Source: Serratia symbiotica
Lineage (GTDB): Bacteria; Pseudomonadota; Gammaproteobacteria; Enterobacterales; Enterobacteriaceae
DNA: 64,000 nt
Reading direction: 5' to 3'
NCBI GenBank assembly: GCA_900380265.1
Contig: LR025083.1
Coordinates: 2,294,001 to 2,358,000, forward strand
The notes beneath the pieces are model-generated. The model saw only the letters and a list, made by a program, of their open reading frames with translations, did not search any database and was not told the origin of the DNA. The translations under genes and the position numbers were made by a program. This document shows, piece after piece, positions 49,101 to 60,028 of the stretch (positions are counted from its first letter, which is position 1; every line of letters begins with the position of its first letter).

Positions 49101-50499
49101 TATTTTAATACCCTTAAGAAATACTCCTTACGGAATAATTTAATAACGAATCTACTAGATTCGATAATCGCCACTCGTATTTTTTATACTGACTTCATTT
49201 ACTGATACTAAATATGGCGAATAAAATTCATACCAATTTAATTGGTATTTGTATGACACAGACTCGCCAGAGCTACCAACATGTTACTTAAATAAAATAT
49301 TTTTAATAAAGTATTTATTATCTTATTTCTATAAATTAAATGGCAATATAAATATCTACTAGCACCTCTTAAGGTGACAAACTAGTAATACTTATCAGTG
49401 AATTGATTTAAAATGTTACAAACAGGTAATCCTGGTTATCTATTCTTATCTAGTATTCCTTAGATCTGCATTATATACAGTTCATTCTCAATGCTTTACT
49501 CAAACCAAGTACTTGTTGAGACAATGATGATTCTTGTATTAGTAAATTTCACTATGGCACAATATTTTATTGATCAATTCATCACACAAATATATTTTCT
49601 ATAAACATGTTTTTGTCTGCTAGTTTGTAGCGAAACAAATCACCGTGTAGAGCCATTATCAATTAAATGATTGGAGCGTCTCGCTTAATCAATATTACTT
49701 CTAATCAGATACCGGTATAAAATCAGTATTTTTTTAGAAACCTTGCGTTTGCAGACTGCAAAATTGTTGCCATTAACGAAGGATTTAAAACACCCTTATT
49801 CTTCTTATCTTTACATCACAGCACACACCCAGTGGTGCTTGGTATTTTATATGGACTAGCCTTCCATAAATGAAACACAAACCGTACAGTGTACTACACT
49901 ACAGCAATAGTATTACGCCCTTATCAGCCACAGTCTATTAAAATCGGCAGTGAGTAATAGGACTAGACCGATAACGAGGCGCTTATATTAACAGCTTTTC
50001 CCCTATGCGGGAGGGATTTGCCTTATAGTTAAACAAGCCTAATATCGATGCGCCTCTCACGATTTAATCCACTTCTTACATTACTGAGGCAGTCATGTTG
50101 ATTAAGCTCAGTAGCTTTGATCAGGGACCTTTCACCGTTTTTTGCCGGCCAACTTTATGTTGTCGCACGCATACTCTATAAAGCACCCACCAGTTCTCGC
50201 AGCTCTATCAAACCAAGCGAGTTTAGCATTTTGAGGTAGGTATTCGGTTAGCCGTATGTCAAAACTAAGAATATGCCATTTTCTAATCCGACTTCTTAGT
50301 TTGATCTGCAGCACATGCATAAACCAATTCCCCTATAACTAATTAACTCTAAAATTCAGATTAAATAAGTTATAGGTAATCTATATTATGAGCTCATTGA
50401 CTTTCAGCTAAGTGACTGATTCACGAATTTTATTATGAGCAGAGGTCTCATTATCGCAACATACTGTTATAGGATTTACCCTTTTTAAGACGCTATATC
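49101..50499. other. murB upstream region, 5S rRNA not recognised
   Basis: This is where the ancestral rrn operon would end with 5S rRNA before murB. I could not recognise 5S sequence. Perfect stems occur at 49147-49163 (CGAATCT/AGATTCG) and 49230-49248 (ATACCAAT/ATTGGTAT). No gene seen. Confidence 0.5.
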
Positions 50500-50714
50500 T
50501 GCACTTTATAATGCTGAATTTCAAAGTTACCAAGCCGACTCGCTCCCTGCGTATTGTCCTGAAGGCCTATTTATAAAATTCTATATATATTGTTCAATAG
50601 CGTCAGGATAGAGTGTATGCGGCAACAGGCTCACTAGCATTACGCTAGTCATAACACCGGATGTCTACCGTCCGTCGGTGTAGCCTATTTAGGAATGTGC
50701 ATTGTGAGAAGCGG

Positions 50715-50756
50715 TTTTACTCTACAACATCTCATATTTATTATTGAAGAGTAAAA
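50715..50756. repeat. 9-bp hairpin with long loop
   Basis: TTTTACTCT (50715-50723) pairs with AGAGTAAAA (50748-50756). Confidence 0.4.
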
Positions 50757-51330
50757 GCTCTTACGTATCCTCAATGACTTACAAACTAAAATAATCACTC
50801 CATGACATCATAGTCAACCTTGTTCTTTCACTAAATAAAGGCAACCTCCTTATTCAGACAGATAGACTGTTTACCATATTAAACATTATTAATTTTCTAA
50901 TCTCACTCTCACACTGGGATGACCACGCTGCCATTAGCGCTATCATTTTACTTATAAATTCTATATTTAGTTATCTGTAGTCACGGCTGCTATCGCAGCC
51001 AGATAAGAGTTTATTATCTATTGTATTTAGCGTGGCTATATACTTAATCTTGATGCTGGCTGAAATAAAAATAAATTTAAAATACTTCTGTTATTATAAT
51101 CTTCAACCTTAGCGGATTGTTACTGTTAATTAGTTTCAATTATACATACACTTACGCACTAATCTATTTAGATATCGAACTGAGGGCTTTCTAAAAAGCT
51201 TAGAGGATTAGTCAATAACTATAATATTTTGATATCAATGTCGCCTTATATTCGTTGAGCGCTTATCTGTTTAACCATCATCTACCACTAGCACTCTTTG
51301 AATAATATCCGGCACACAGCAGAAACGGTG

Positions 51331-51360
51331 CATTTCCTATGACTGATATCATAGGAAATG
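51331..51360. repeat. 11-bp perfect hairpin in 23S relic
   Basis: CATTTCCTATG (51331-51341) pairs with CATAGGAAATG (51350-51360) across an 8-nt loop. It does not correspond to a 23S helix that I recognise. Confidence 0.7.
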
Positions 51361-52928
51361 AATACTTCATAATTTCAAATACCTCAATAAAGATAGGACT
51401 AAACTATCGCGTGATGTTTTACACTGAGCTCACACACTATTAAATGATAACTACTATATCCTTAGTACTTGCTGCAATTCTAATATAGCATAATGTAATA
51501 TTAGGATATCAAACAACGCCGTTGATATAAATCTTATAGTATCAGGCTGATACACTAAAATTTTTGATCTGGTGAGAAATATCTATTTTATTCTCAACTA
51601 GCAATCCAAAATACATACTCCCATATCTCCTCTAGATCTTGTTTTGTAGTAAATCCACTGCTTTTATTTTAGGATAAAACAAATATAAAAATGGTATTAT
51701 ACCACTTCGTGCATTCCGTTACTTCTTAGAAATACCACCTCCCCCACCTCTACTTATAAAAGGTCCTCTTTACCATAGATGACGCCTTAAATTAGGAAAC
51801 TTAAAAGATCATATTGTATGAGTAGCTCTTTGCGCATTATTGTCAACGCTTTACTTCTGCCGACTCTATCCAGATAAAACTCTATATTTAGAGTCAAGCT
51901 GCGAACTATATAAATAGTTAACGGAATTATGGCTCTTTCGCAAGTAGGCTGTATTTAACCAGCCTGGTTTTCCCTTACTGAATTGGGAAGATTGAGCTAT
52001 TACGCTATGCATGGACCATAAGCTAGGCTAATAGGGCTTATATTAACTTAGATTTGATTTAGTTACGTTTACAACGTGCTTGAATTTTAATCAAGACCTT
52101 TCTCGTGCGCTTAACCATTTTTTACTTTTCACCACCGTAAAGGTGTCACCTCTACTACTGTGTACAGTCTCCTACGTTAAGCAACGTATCTAAATCTATC
52201 GCACTATATCTGAAGTTACGGTACTATTTGCCTATCTTTTATTGGCTACTCAAGCGTTGCTATATCCTGTGGCAAACCGACCCGTGCTGTTTGGTTGCGA
52301 TTAAAGCAGCCAAATTCGTAGGCGATTGCCTAGAAATCGCAAATAATAAACTTTTTGATGATGTATATAGCTATCCCAGCTAATGGTTGAGATATTCGGA
52401 TTTACTCCACCTGCTATACGCTTTAAAAGCAACAATCTTTAGTTAATCTTCCTAGGTGTTCGTCTTTTATTGAGTACTATCAAGTACTCAGCAATACGCG
52501 TATTTATCTGTTGCCAATCCACCATACTTTTCTATTGCATTGTAGGGTCGACTTACCTGAACTGAATCAGTCTGAATATAACTTTAAACTGCCTACTAAT
52601 AATTTTACTTGTTTTGTGTTTCGCTATGTGAGGATTTGTACTTTGTATAGCACTTCTTATATTATACTTGAATGGCTTAAAATATACTGTTTGTGCTAAC
52701 ACTGCATTATCGCTTACACCGAAGATGTACTAGAGGGTTTGAGAGGATATTGATTTGTATATTTCCACTTACCAAGTCCACCAGTCTAGTAGTTATAAAC
52801 ATTTACAATGGTATGTTTATTCAGCTAGGGTCCTGACCATCTAGGCCCTGTTGCATTCATTTCTGCTTACAGAGCACTTGAATTCCTTAGCTGAATTTTA
52901 TTTATTTCTGTTTTATAGTGGCGCAAGT

Positions 52929-52961
52929 GCATCCAAATATTCTCTTCAGAATATTTGATGC
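52929..52961. repeat. 14-bp hairpin with one bulge in 23S relic
   Basis: CAAATATTCT (52934-52943) pairs with AGAATATTTG (52948-52957) across a 4-nt loop. GCAT/ATGC extends it beyond a bulged C. An 8-bp stem follows at 52974-53003 (TCGAGTAG/CTACTCGA). Confidence 0.7.
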
Positions 52962-53755
52962 TTAGCATGGATCTCGAGTAGATGGCTAGAACGACCTACT
53001 CGAACAATAGTTATATGCCACAGATATATTAATCGACGCTGCTTTTTTCTTGATCTAAACACCTCAGTACAGATCATACACTCACTGCCCAAGATGAGTT
53101 GCTTAGACTCCTTAAGAAGGAGCGCTTATTATTACCACTTTCTTGTCTATATTTAAAACTCTTTACTCGTTAAGGCTCAGTTTTCCTAAACTTATCCAGT
53201 TTTAGTTAACGTATCTAAAAAGATAAACGATTGACTATGATGCCACAAGTGTGTACTCCGCTTTGGCTGTACCAGCTTTACTTGTCCGTTTGTAATTTTC
53301 AGTTATGTAATTCTTTGATAGTGATTTTGGTTTCTCACTTAAACTAAATTAGTGCCAATTAGTTAGTTTTTCAGTCTTAAAAATACCAAAGATGGCTCTC
53401 AGCCAATAAGTAACTCAATACACTAAACCAAGTAAACTGCCGGTGTGTTAAATTAAGTGCTTTTATCATTATCTTTAACCTGTCCAAGGCAGTTTATTAA
53501 AATATTTGTTATGTAAAATTGATTAAGAATGGTTTACCTCATAAAAGACAGGATGGGTGTATCTTTCTGTGTATGGTTAGATGCTCCAGTTCGCTGTTAC
53601 ATACTTGCTTGATATGCGCATTTAAAGATATTATAGAATATCTCTCTAAATACTGGACACAGTATAGATGCTAGAATAGCATATTATATATGAACTCTAC
53701 CAACCTTATTAGTGTAGCTCACTACTAATAATTTGATCGCTTAAGTATTCACTGT

Positions 53756-53774
53756 TATCACTTGGTAAGTGATA
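53756..53774. repeat. 8-bp perfect hairpin
   Basis: TATCACTT pairs with AAGTGATA across GGT. A 7-bp stem CGAATCC/GGATTCG is nearby at about 53850-53870. Confidence 0.5.
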
Positions 53775-53991
53775 CATAGGAACAACGTGATCTTCCTTAG
53801 AACTAAGGGTGTAGTTTTATAAAAATAATCTTACCTATAGGCATCCACAAACGAATCCAGGTTGGATTCGGCACAAAACTTTCCATGTATCAGAAGTTCA
53901 ACTTATATAATTTTCACTCTTGCTGTCTTAAAGTTGCACTTTCACATTAGCTTTCAGGCAGTTTGATTATTTTTGACCATGACTGTAATAG

Positions 53992-54064
53992 TGTCCCCAA
54001 GGGGATTCGAACCCCTGTTACAGCCGTGAAAGGGCTGTGTCCTTGGCCTCTAGACGATGGGGAC
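53992..54064 (-). tRNA. tRNA-Glu (TTC)
   Basis: The cloverleaf is complete: acceptor GTCCCCA/TGGGGAC, anticodon TTC in CTTTCAC, and T arm AGGGGTTCGAATCCCCT. Compared with E. coli, the last acceptor pair is flipped (U-A to A-U) and an anticodon-stem pair is changed on both sides; such paired changes imply selection. The discriminator is A instead of G, and CCA is not encoded. In enterics tRNA-Glu genes exist only inside rRNA operons. Here the surrounding rRNA genes have decayed and the tRNA alone survives, probably because it is needed to read GAA and GAG. No confident promoter was found. Confidence 0.95.
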
Positions 54065-54105
54065 ATAAACACATTTAGAAATTACTAATTTTATATTCCA
54101 TATCA

Positions 54106-54124
54106 CAGTCGCTAGAAGCGACTG
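54106..54124. repeat. 8-bp perfect hairpin upstream of tRNA-Glu
   Basis: CAGTCGCT pairs with AGCGACTG across AGA, about 40 nt upstream of the tRNA. It may be structural or mutational. Confidence 0.5.
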
Positions 54125-54165
54125 GCTGGTGCCTCCCCTAACCATAATCTTTGCAACCAATACTA

Positions 54166-54216
54166 CCACTTACTTTGTAAGTGGCTTAATATTGTATGTT
54201 GACTTTCATACAATAT
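54166..54216. repeat. Two adjacent perfect hairpins (8 and 10 bp)
   Basis: CCACTTAC/GTAAGTGG (54166-54184) is followed 4 nt later by ATATTGTATG/CATACAATAT (54189-54216). Confidence 0.65.
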
Positions 54217-54631
54217 CCTAGTATTTCTATACTCTTATTTTTGAATTATAGGCTAAATTTGCAGCATTTATTTTTTGAGGTTAATTTTCACGCCAGTATT
54301 ACTGTGATATTTAACTCTAAATATAAGAATAAATATAAGATCTAGTTTGTTGCAAAGCACCACTAAGTGATTTTCAACATATGCAAATCAATCAAGAACG
54401 GTTCCGCTAAGCAACGTCTCTTCTTAGGCTGTCAAGAGGCGCGTAAATTAGATTTAATTGCGTAATATTATATACTTTCCACATCATGCACAACCATTCA
54501 TCAATGATGGTTGAAGTGTCGCAGTTTCCTCTCAGTCTTAATAAGAGGCGCGTTAGTTACATAATTTAAATTTGATTGAAACGGTTGAAATTTATTATAG
54601 TTTATAGAGTTCTTTCGCAGGACGCGCGATG

Positions 54632-54653
54632 CTTTCTTCTCACGAGAAGAAAG
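54632..54653. repeat. 10-bp perfect hairpin
   Basis: CTTTCTTCTC pairs with GAGAAGAAAG around a 2-nt centre (as RNA, 9 bp with a 4-nt loop). Confidence 0.65.
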
Positions 54654-56237
54654 TTTGATATCTGCTTTATCCGACCAGCTTATTCACTAGTGAATGTTGA
54701 TGTTTTAGTTATTGCATAGCCACACTTTGATCTGTGTCTTACTGTGACACGTAGTCTACAAGCATAAAATTTATGCCAAGATGGGCGCAAAGATTGGACG
54801 CTAAACTAGCAACGCGCTGTGCGCAACTTTATCTAGTACTTTGTTCACCATTCACAATTTTATCTGAGGGCATCTGCTAGCCAGCATGAACAGATGGTTT
54901 GGCAAAGCGCATCCGACGTAAAAATTGTCAATATATTACTTTTTGATATAATTGATAGCACAAATCTTGTCACACAAACATACTAGCTATAAGCTGAGAT
55001 TTACTGCTTATTATTTTAGCGTTACAATAATGGACGTCTAGGCTAGACACTAAATCATACAGTGATTATGTGTTACGCTCAATGTAGATTAGCGACCAGT
55101 TTTATATCACCTGATTCACTACTTATTTTAAGTAACCACACCTAACGATGTGATTATAAAGTTTCAACTTTAGTTTGAAATGCTTTGCTGAACAGCTGTT
55201 TAACATGAACAACCACTATGGGCCAAAGACGGCTAAGTCAACTTATCGCGCCACTAATTACATGTACAGTCAGTTGTTTTTCACTCTTTTATAACTTGCA
55301 AGAGTTAATTTATCGGTAGCATTTATCCTAATGCAGGATAAACTTATACACCTTTATAAGGTGAGAGTACTTGAACAATTCAGCTCGTGGATGATGACTT
55401 TATTTAGTTTTTATAATTAGAAGTTTTTCGGTTTGAGTAAGCTTGAATTATAACTTTTGAATACAAGTTAACTATCTGATAAATTATTAAAGAGCTATAA
55501 TAGAGAGAATGACATAACAATACTTAGGTGATACTAAGACTCTTATTTCTAAGAGTCAACCTGTAATTTACACTTTTACTTTATTTATCTTGCGGTCAGC
55601 CACGACCATGGGAGAGTTATCGAATTTCAGGTGCTGCCTAGCGCTAAAATAGCTATAAAATAAAATAAGAATTTTCTGCGTTTAAGAGCAATAGCTATAC
55701 ACTCATACGCATTCCCTAAACCCAAGAGCTATAACTACCGTATAGCTAGACAATCTACTCCCATACAGGAAAGGCTTTCCTTGTAACCTGTGTTACAATA
55801 TGGTTCTGGTTTAATCAGGAATTGCTTAGTGAATATCCAACCAACATTAAGATACCAATTCACTTAAAAAGTGAACCTTAGATCTCTAAAACTCAAGAGA
55901 TAAAACTATTCAATAGGGAATCAGGATTAATTTGCGAGTGGTCACCTGACCAAGCAGTATTAATCAGTGACAAACCAGAATGGTTTTCTGTATTATGAAC
56001 TACCTGCAACTACCGGCACCTCTGCTATACCACCAAAGATCACTCTATTTGCCATTAGAGTTTCTCTTTATGCCGGCTTTCTAAGTTAACTCACAGACGA
56101 CTTAAATCCTGTGCATCCTCAAGGCCGACAATATGTTTCGTCCCCTGGAAACAGGCTATCAAAATAATATGAATCAAAATCAAATATGTTTATGTCATCC
56201 TAGTTAATCCGTATCGATTCACCCAACTCCTAGCGAG

Positions 56238-56261
56238 TATATCTGCTCACTAGCAGATATA
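56238..56261. repeat. 9-bp perfect hairpin
   Basis: TATATCTGC pairs with GCAGATATA across a 6-nt loop. Confidence 0.55.
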
Positions 56262-58169
56262 GTCATATAATACGGTCACCGAACTGATGTCATGTTAAAT
56301 ACGTAAACAAGTAACCGAAGAAGGGTGTTTGGTCGTTAGATGTGCCAATCCTTAAACTATAAAAATAGGCGACGGCCTGGTCGCAGCCTAAGAGGCTTAT
56401 TATTAGCCCTCATTTATCTTAGTGTTTGTGCTATCATTACTTTCTATCGCAAACTAGACTGAGCAAGTACGCAAACATCATCAGTCTAATTAATAGACAT
56501 TCTTAGCAGGTCTGCATCACCTCAGAAACCCAAATAATACTATTCAAAAAGAACTTGCGTTTACTCACCTCCTATCAGAAGTAACATAGCGGCGGCTATC
56601 CTGACTCCCTATGAGTTCAGGACAGTTTCTTGGCGAAAGTTCCCGATCTTGGTATCGAGCATAAAGATCAACATGTCATAGCACCTAAAGTCTCACCAAG
56701 GAAGTGGCACAAAATGTTGATCTGCTAAAGCTAACTAAGTGTGGTGTCTAATACGCTAATCTGGTACGTAGCAAGAGCCCTATTTATAATAGCTGGCCGA
56801 TTAACAAGACACATGTTTCTTGTTAAGATCGCAGGTATAAATCCGGCAACCGTAACGCTGGCAATTCAGCGGCGTTTATGTAATATCTCTTCAGAGATAT
56901 GCGCTACCAGACTAGAATTAATCACTTCTAGCTGATGAACTCTAGGTTCAGGCTATTTGAAGAGTAGTTAATGGGAATATTAATTATTAACCAGGGAAGA
57001 CTTGTTCTTGTCCCAACTTGGAACTAGCCAATGACCGCGGCGATATAAAGTCTTGTTATGCTAGCCAGTGCTAGATGCTAGCTATAAAATCAATCTATCA
57101 ATCTGCTAATCTCTAACTTTCCTAATCTAAACGGTACTGGTCGCCTTCTCTCATAGTATTAGATCCATCTAACTATTGTTAACTAATCAGTTAACTAGTG
57201 CTTAGTATAATTAATCATTATATCCCATTCAGCTAAAGAGCTGCGGACCTTTTCAAAAAACCTATCAATCCTCAGTACCCAATCTTCCACTAAAAGTTAC
57301 CTCACGCCCGAAAATATTCAAAGTTCTGAATAGCCATTCATCACTAAAACGCAACCCAGTTCTGACACAAGTATGGAATTGTGTAGTAAAGTCGCAATGC
57401 TTGCTATTAAAGCCCGTGCCCTATTTCCGCTATTAAAGAAATACTCCTTTTATACGCTAGAAGCATCGGGAACAGTACCGAGATATAATCTCGGACACAC
57501 TTTTCTTACACCGGCAACTGCCTCGCAGAGGCAGGACTACTGCACCGTTGAACGGGCAACTCCATTGCGATGCTTGATCATAAACATGTGGTAATCATAC
57601 CAACATGAAACGCCCTCTCAAGGGAGGGCATTGACATTCCTAACCGCATACTTCTTGCGTGAATAATTGCCATTCATTAGCTATATTGCCTTAACAAATG
57701 AAGGAACGACCCAGAATCGGTTGAGCTACTACACAATACGCAATATTGCTAAAACGTTAATATTTAGCTTAACTTTCTGCATGGCCAGTGACTTCTATCT
57801 TGCTCACCTACAAGCTGATGAAAATAACTAGAACTTCAGCAATCCCAAAAGCAAGAAAGTATGCTAAAACTGCCTAATCAGTTAGAAGAGGTGTCTCTAC
57901 CGTGGAAACGCCACCCTGGTGCGGACTTTCATCCATCTTGGATAAAAGTCCTGTTTTTAGATTACCGATGTCAGACGTTATCTATCGGGGCAATGACTCA
58001 ACTGCGAGGTCAGTAGTCAGTGACATGCCAGGAACATCCTGGCACTATTATATCATTGATTGGTACACGCATGCAGAGTTATTAGCTGCTGACCAGGAGT
58101 GTCCAAGTCATCTCCGTGATGAGTTTCTGCACTGAGAAACCCGCGGAATAAGCTCAGCAATGTTCTGAT

Positions 58170-58306
58170 TGTGTTATAATAGATTTTGAGTAAAAAACTA
58201 TACTCTAGCACCACTATATTGGCTGTGGTGCTATCACAAGTGATCAGTGATCTGAATATCTAATATTCTTAGCTGCCTCTGTATCGAGGCAGCTTTATAT
58301 CTTTTT
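58170..58306 (+). ncRNA. Candidate small RNA locus
   Basis: TGTTATAAT at 58172-58180 forms an extended -10 (TG-N-TATAAT), although no good -35 is visible. Starting near 58187, the transcript would contain a 9-bp stem TAGCACCAC/GTGGTGCTA (58206-58233), a short ATCAC/GTGAT pairing, and a GC-rich 9-bp terminator stem followed by a T-rich tract. There is no open frame worth naming inside. It matches no small RNA I can recall. The order promoter, structured body, terminator in about 120 nt is what a small regulatory RNA looks like, but in a window rich in fortuitous hairpins the case is only suggestive. Confidence 0.3.
58271..58306 (+). terminator. Strong Rho-independent terminator
   Basis: AGCTGCCTC (58271-58279) pairs with GAGGCAGCT (58286-58294) across a 6-nt loop, followed by TTATATCTTTTT. 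It is the most canonical terminator in the window and is attached to no protein gene. Confidence 0.65.
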
Positions 58307-58982
58307 ACCGTCTTCATAAGACGAGTCGTCTTCATTTTCTACAATTTGGAACAACAGAAACTATTCGACGCCTATAATTAAGACATATGAACTAGCCTTC
58401 TACTGTAGCGCGCTTACTATCAAATCTTAGCTTAGGAATGAGTAGTCGATCCAAGTTCAAGCACTTCCCTAGAAACATTTTGCCTGAGTCCGCATCCAAA
58501 TCCGTGAAACAGTTCATGTTGGATGTGCAGTAGGGCTTCACGTATCTGAAATAAAAGACCCACATCTAGTAGTGATACAGTGCGATTTCGTCGATGTAGC
58601 ATATCCATCGGATATTTAGTTATCTGTACACCAATCATTAGCCTGTGTTCAGCGATGAAAGATAGGTAAGGCGTGCCCTCTAATACTCTGGGCGAACATG
58701 TTTGATTTTCTACAGTACGACTTGTTTTATTTATAGAGCGCGATCTCAGGCCTAAGGGTTATGTCAAACATTGAGACACTGATAAGTGTATTTGTAGGAG
58801 ACTGTTGCTCATATCTACGACATACCAAATCACATTTTAATCAGCCGCACACTGCTGGTAGCAAATCTTGGGTATAGTGATGACAGCTACAGACTCCTAA
58901 GTCAAGCACCTGCTCAGGCCTAAGGAACAGAATGCAAACAAACAAAGGGCAACGTTAGCCCCTTGTTAAACCTTGCAGCCAA
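58307..58982. other. Spacer downstream of hupA
   Basis: These 676 bases separate the candidate small RNA from the convergent hupA. I see no gene or convincing terminator for hupA. The short minus-strand frame at 58432-58638 has no support. Confidence 0.5.
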
Positions 58983-59255
58983 TTACTTCACTGCGTCTTT
59001 TAAACCCTTCCCAGGAACGAAAGCAGGCACGTTAGCAGCGGCTATTTTAATTGCTTTTCCAGTTTGTGGGTTTCGACCAGTTCGCGCACTACGATTAATG
59101 ATTTTGAAAGTGCCAAAACCTACTAATTGTACTACATTACCTTCTTTGAGAGATGCAGTAATAGCAAGCAAAATAGAGTCTAGAGCTACCTTAGCTTGTA
59201 CCTTTGATAGGTCAGCCTTATCCGCGATTACATTAATCAATTGAGTCTTATTCAT
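58983..59255 (-). CDS. hupA: DNA-binding protein HU-alpha
   Basis: HU is a nucleoid protein that bends DNA and assists replication initiation and repair. At 90 aa it has the E. coli length, and begins [18 protein letters not shown]. The DNA-binding arm carries the family signature: [17 protein letters not shown] and the [22 protein letters not shown] tail in which the proline-tipped arm is intact. Whether a second HU subunit exists is unknown from this window; a HU-alpha homodimer would suffice. It lies 182 nt after yjaG, in the enteric order hemE-(nfi)-yjaG-hupA. Confidence 0.97.
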   Translation of the reverse strand: MNKTQLINVIADKADLSKVQAKVALDSILLAITASLKEGNVVQLVGFGTFKIINRSARTGRNPQTGKAIKIAAANVPAFVPGKGLKDAVK

Positions 59256-59437
59256 AAGTTATCCTTACAGTGTATTTATCGTTTGCAAAGTACTGAGTGC
59301 GACGAATATGCTAATTGGCAAGACTGCCCCTGTACACACGCACTGATATCCGCTTTCAATATCTTTCCCATGTAAGCAAAGCTCGGGGCCAAATGGTAAG
59401 ACATGCTCAATTAGAAATTGAATCACGTTTTTTGAGC

Positions 59438-60028
59438 TTATGTCGCCAAATACACCCCAATATTGCTTATTGCAGCCTCTCGCAAGTCATATCTCAACCC
59501 TTTAATTAGATTCAAATCATGATTTCCACAACCAGCCAAAAGGCGGAAAATTTCCCATTGAACATCCCATTCTGCCACTATTGCTGGCAACACTTTTAAC
59601 TCATCTCTGGTCATTTCTCTACCCATTTTTGTCATTTCTAACATCGCTACGGTACGAATTGACGTTTGGCTAATAGCTATGCAAAACTCTAGCGTTTGCC
59701 CGCTAAGAAGTGAATGGATCAACTCCCCCAATGCGATACAAGCATCAATCGCTGGATAAACAGCATAAAGATCGTAACCTTCTGAGGAAGGTATATAGTT
59801 TTCCAACTTCTCCAGCTGCGTGTCAAAGTTGATCTTAATATTCTTCATTAATAATACATGCCAAACTAAATCAAGAATACGGCGGTAAATTACCGGATCA
59901 CCGAACTTTGTTTTCTGACAGAAAATTTGGTAATTTGGATACATACGCTCACATAAGCTAACCATAAAGGTCAAATGGTGCCAAGTTTGCAATCTTTCTA
60001 GTCGTAGATGAATCGGGTTACGTAACAT
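59438..60028 (-). CDS. yjaG: DUF416 family protein YjaG
   Basis: YjaG is a conserved gammaproteobacterial protein (DUF416) of unknown function. At 196 aa the frame equals E. coli YjaG and aligns throughout: RNPIHLRLERLQTWHHLTFM, MYPNYQIFCQ, IYRRILDLVWH, DLYAVYPAIDACIALGELIH and EWDVQWEIFRLL. It is all-helical in appearance, without signal peptide or membrane segment. Retention of an uncharacterised gene in such an eroded genome, between a lost nfi and hupA, suggests it contributes something useful, but the sequence does not say what. Confidence 0.95.
   Translation of the reverse strand: MLRNPIHLRLERLQTWHHLTFMVSLCERMYPNYQIFCQKTKFGDPVIYRRILDLVWHVLLMKNIKINFDTQLEKLENYIPSSEGYDLYAVYPAIDACIALGELIHSLLSGQTLEFCIAISQTSIRTVAMLEMTKMGREMTRDELKVLPAIVAEWDVQWEIFRLLAGCGNHDLNLIKGLRYDLREAAISNIGVYLAT

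Larger units (their letters stand above)
50500..53850 (-). pseudogene. 23S rRNA relic
   Basis: Read on the plus strand, several stretches match the complement of E. coli 23S rRNA in the correct order. GAAGTTACGGTACTATTTG (52212) stands for GAAGTTACGGCACCATTTTG. AATCAAGACC...GTGCGCTTAACC (52089-52115) stands for the GATCAAGAGC...TTGCGCTAACC stretch. CTCAAGCG...GGTTGCGATT (52249-52305) and CCTTATATTCGTTGAGCG (51243-51260) follow the same pattern. GTGGATGCC near 53845 fits the 5' end. Many substitutions and indels hit universally conserved positions, so it cannot be a working rRNA. It lies directly downstream of tRNA-Glu, as in an rrn operon. Exact limits are uncertain. Confidence 0.7.
54065..58169. 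other. tRNA-Glu to 58.2 kb, decayed DNA, possible 16S relic
   Basis: The 16S gene would lie just upstream of tRNA-Glu, about 54.15-55.7 kb. A few blocks are suggestive, such as GTGCCTCCCCTAACC near 54130 against GGTTCCCCTACGG and AAGTCAACTTATCGCG near 55230 against GGTCGACTTAACGCG. They are too weak and too irregularly spaced to claim. In E. coli the purHD genes would lie further on, but I found no readable trace. Hairpins are dense here: 54106-54124, 54166-54184, 54189-54216, 54632-54653, 55538-55557, 56238-56261, 56665-56723 and 56883-56900. Confidence 0.45.

Noticed and set aside
54429..54552. Direct repeat AAGAGGCGCGT about 112 nt apart
   Set aside because: Only 11 nt match, and the flanks align poorly. 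It could be a decayed tandem duplication but is too short to support.
54065..55700. 16S rRNA relic upstream of tRNA-Glu
   Set aside because: Its position is right and a few short blocks are suggestive, but spacing is irregular and matches are weak. I leave it unclaimed until a model search is run.
57902..58135. 77-codon frame just upstream of the candidate small RNA
   Set aside because: It starts at GTG without a ribosome binding site, resembles no family, and the terminator downstream has a closer promoter of its own.
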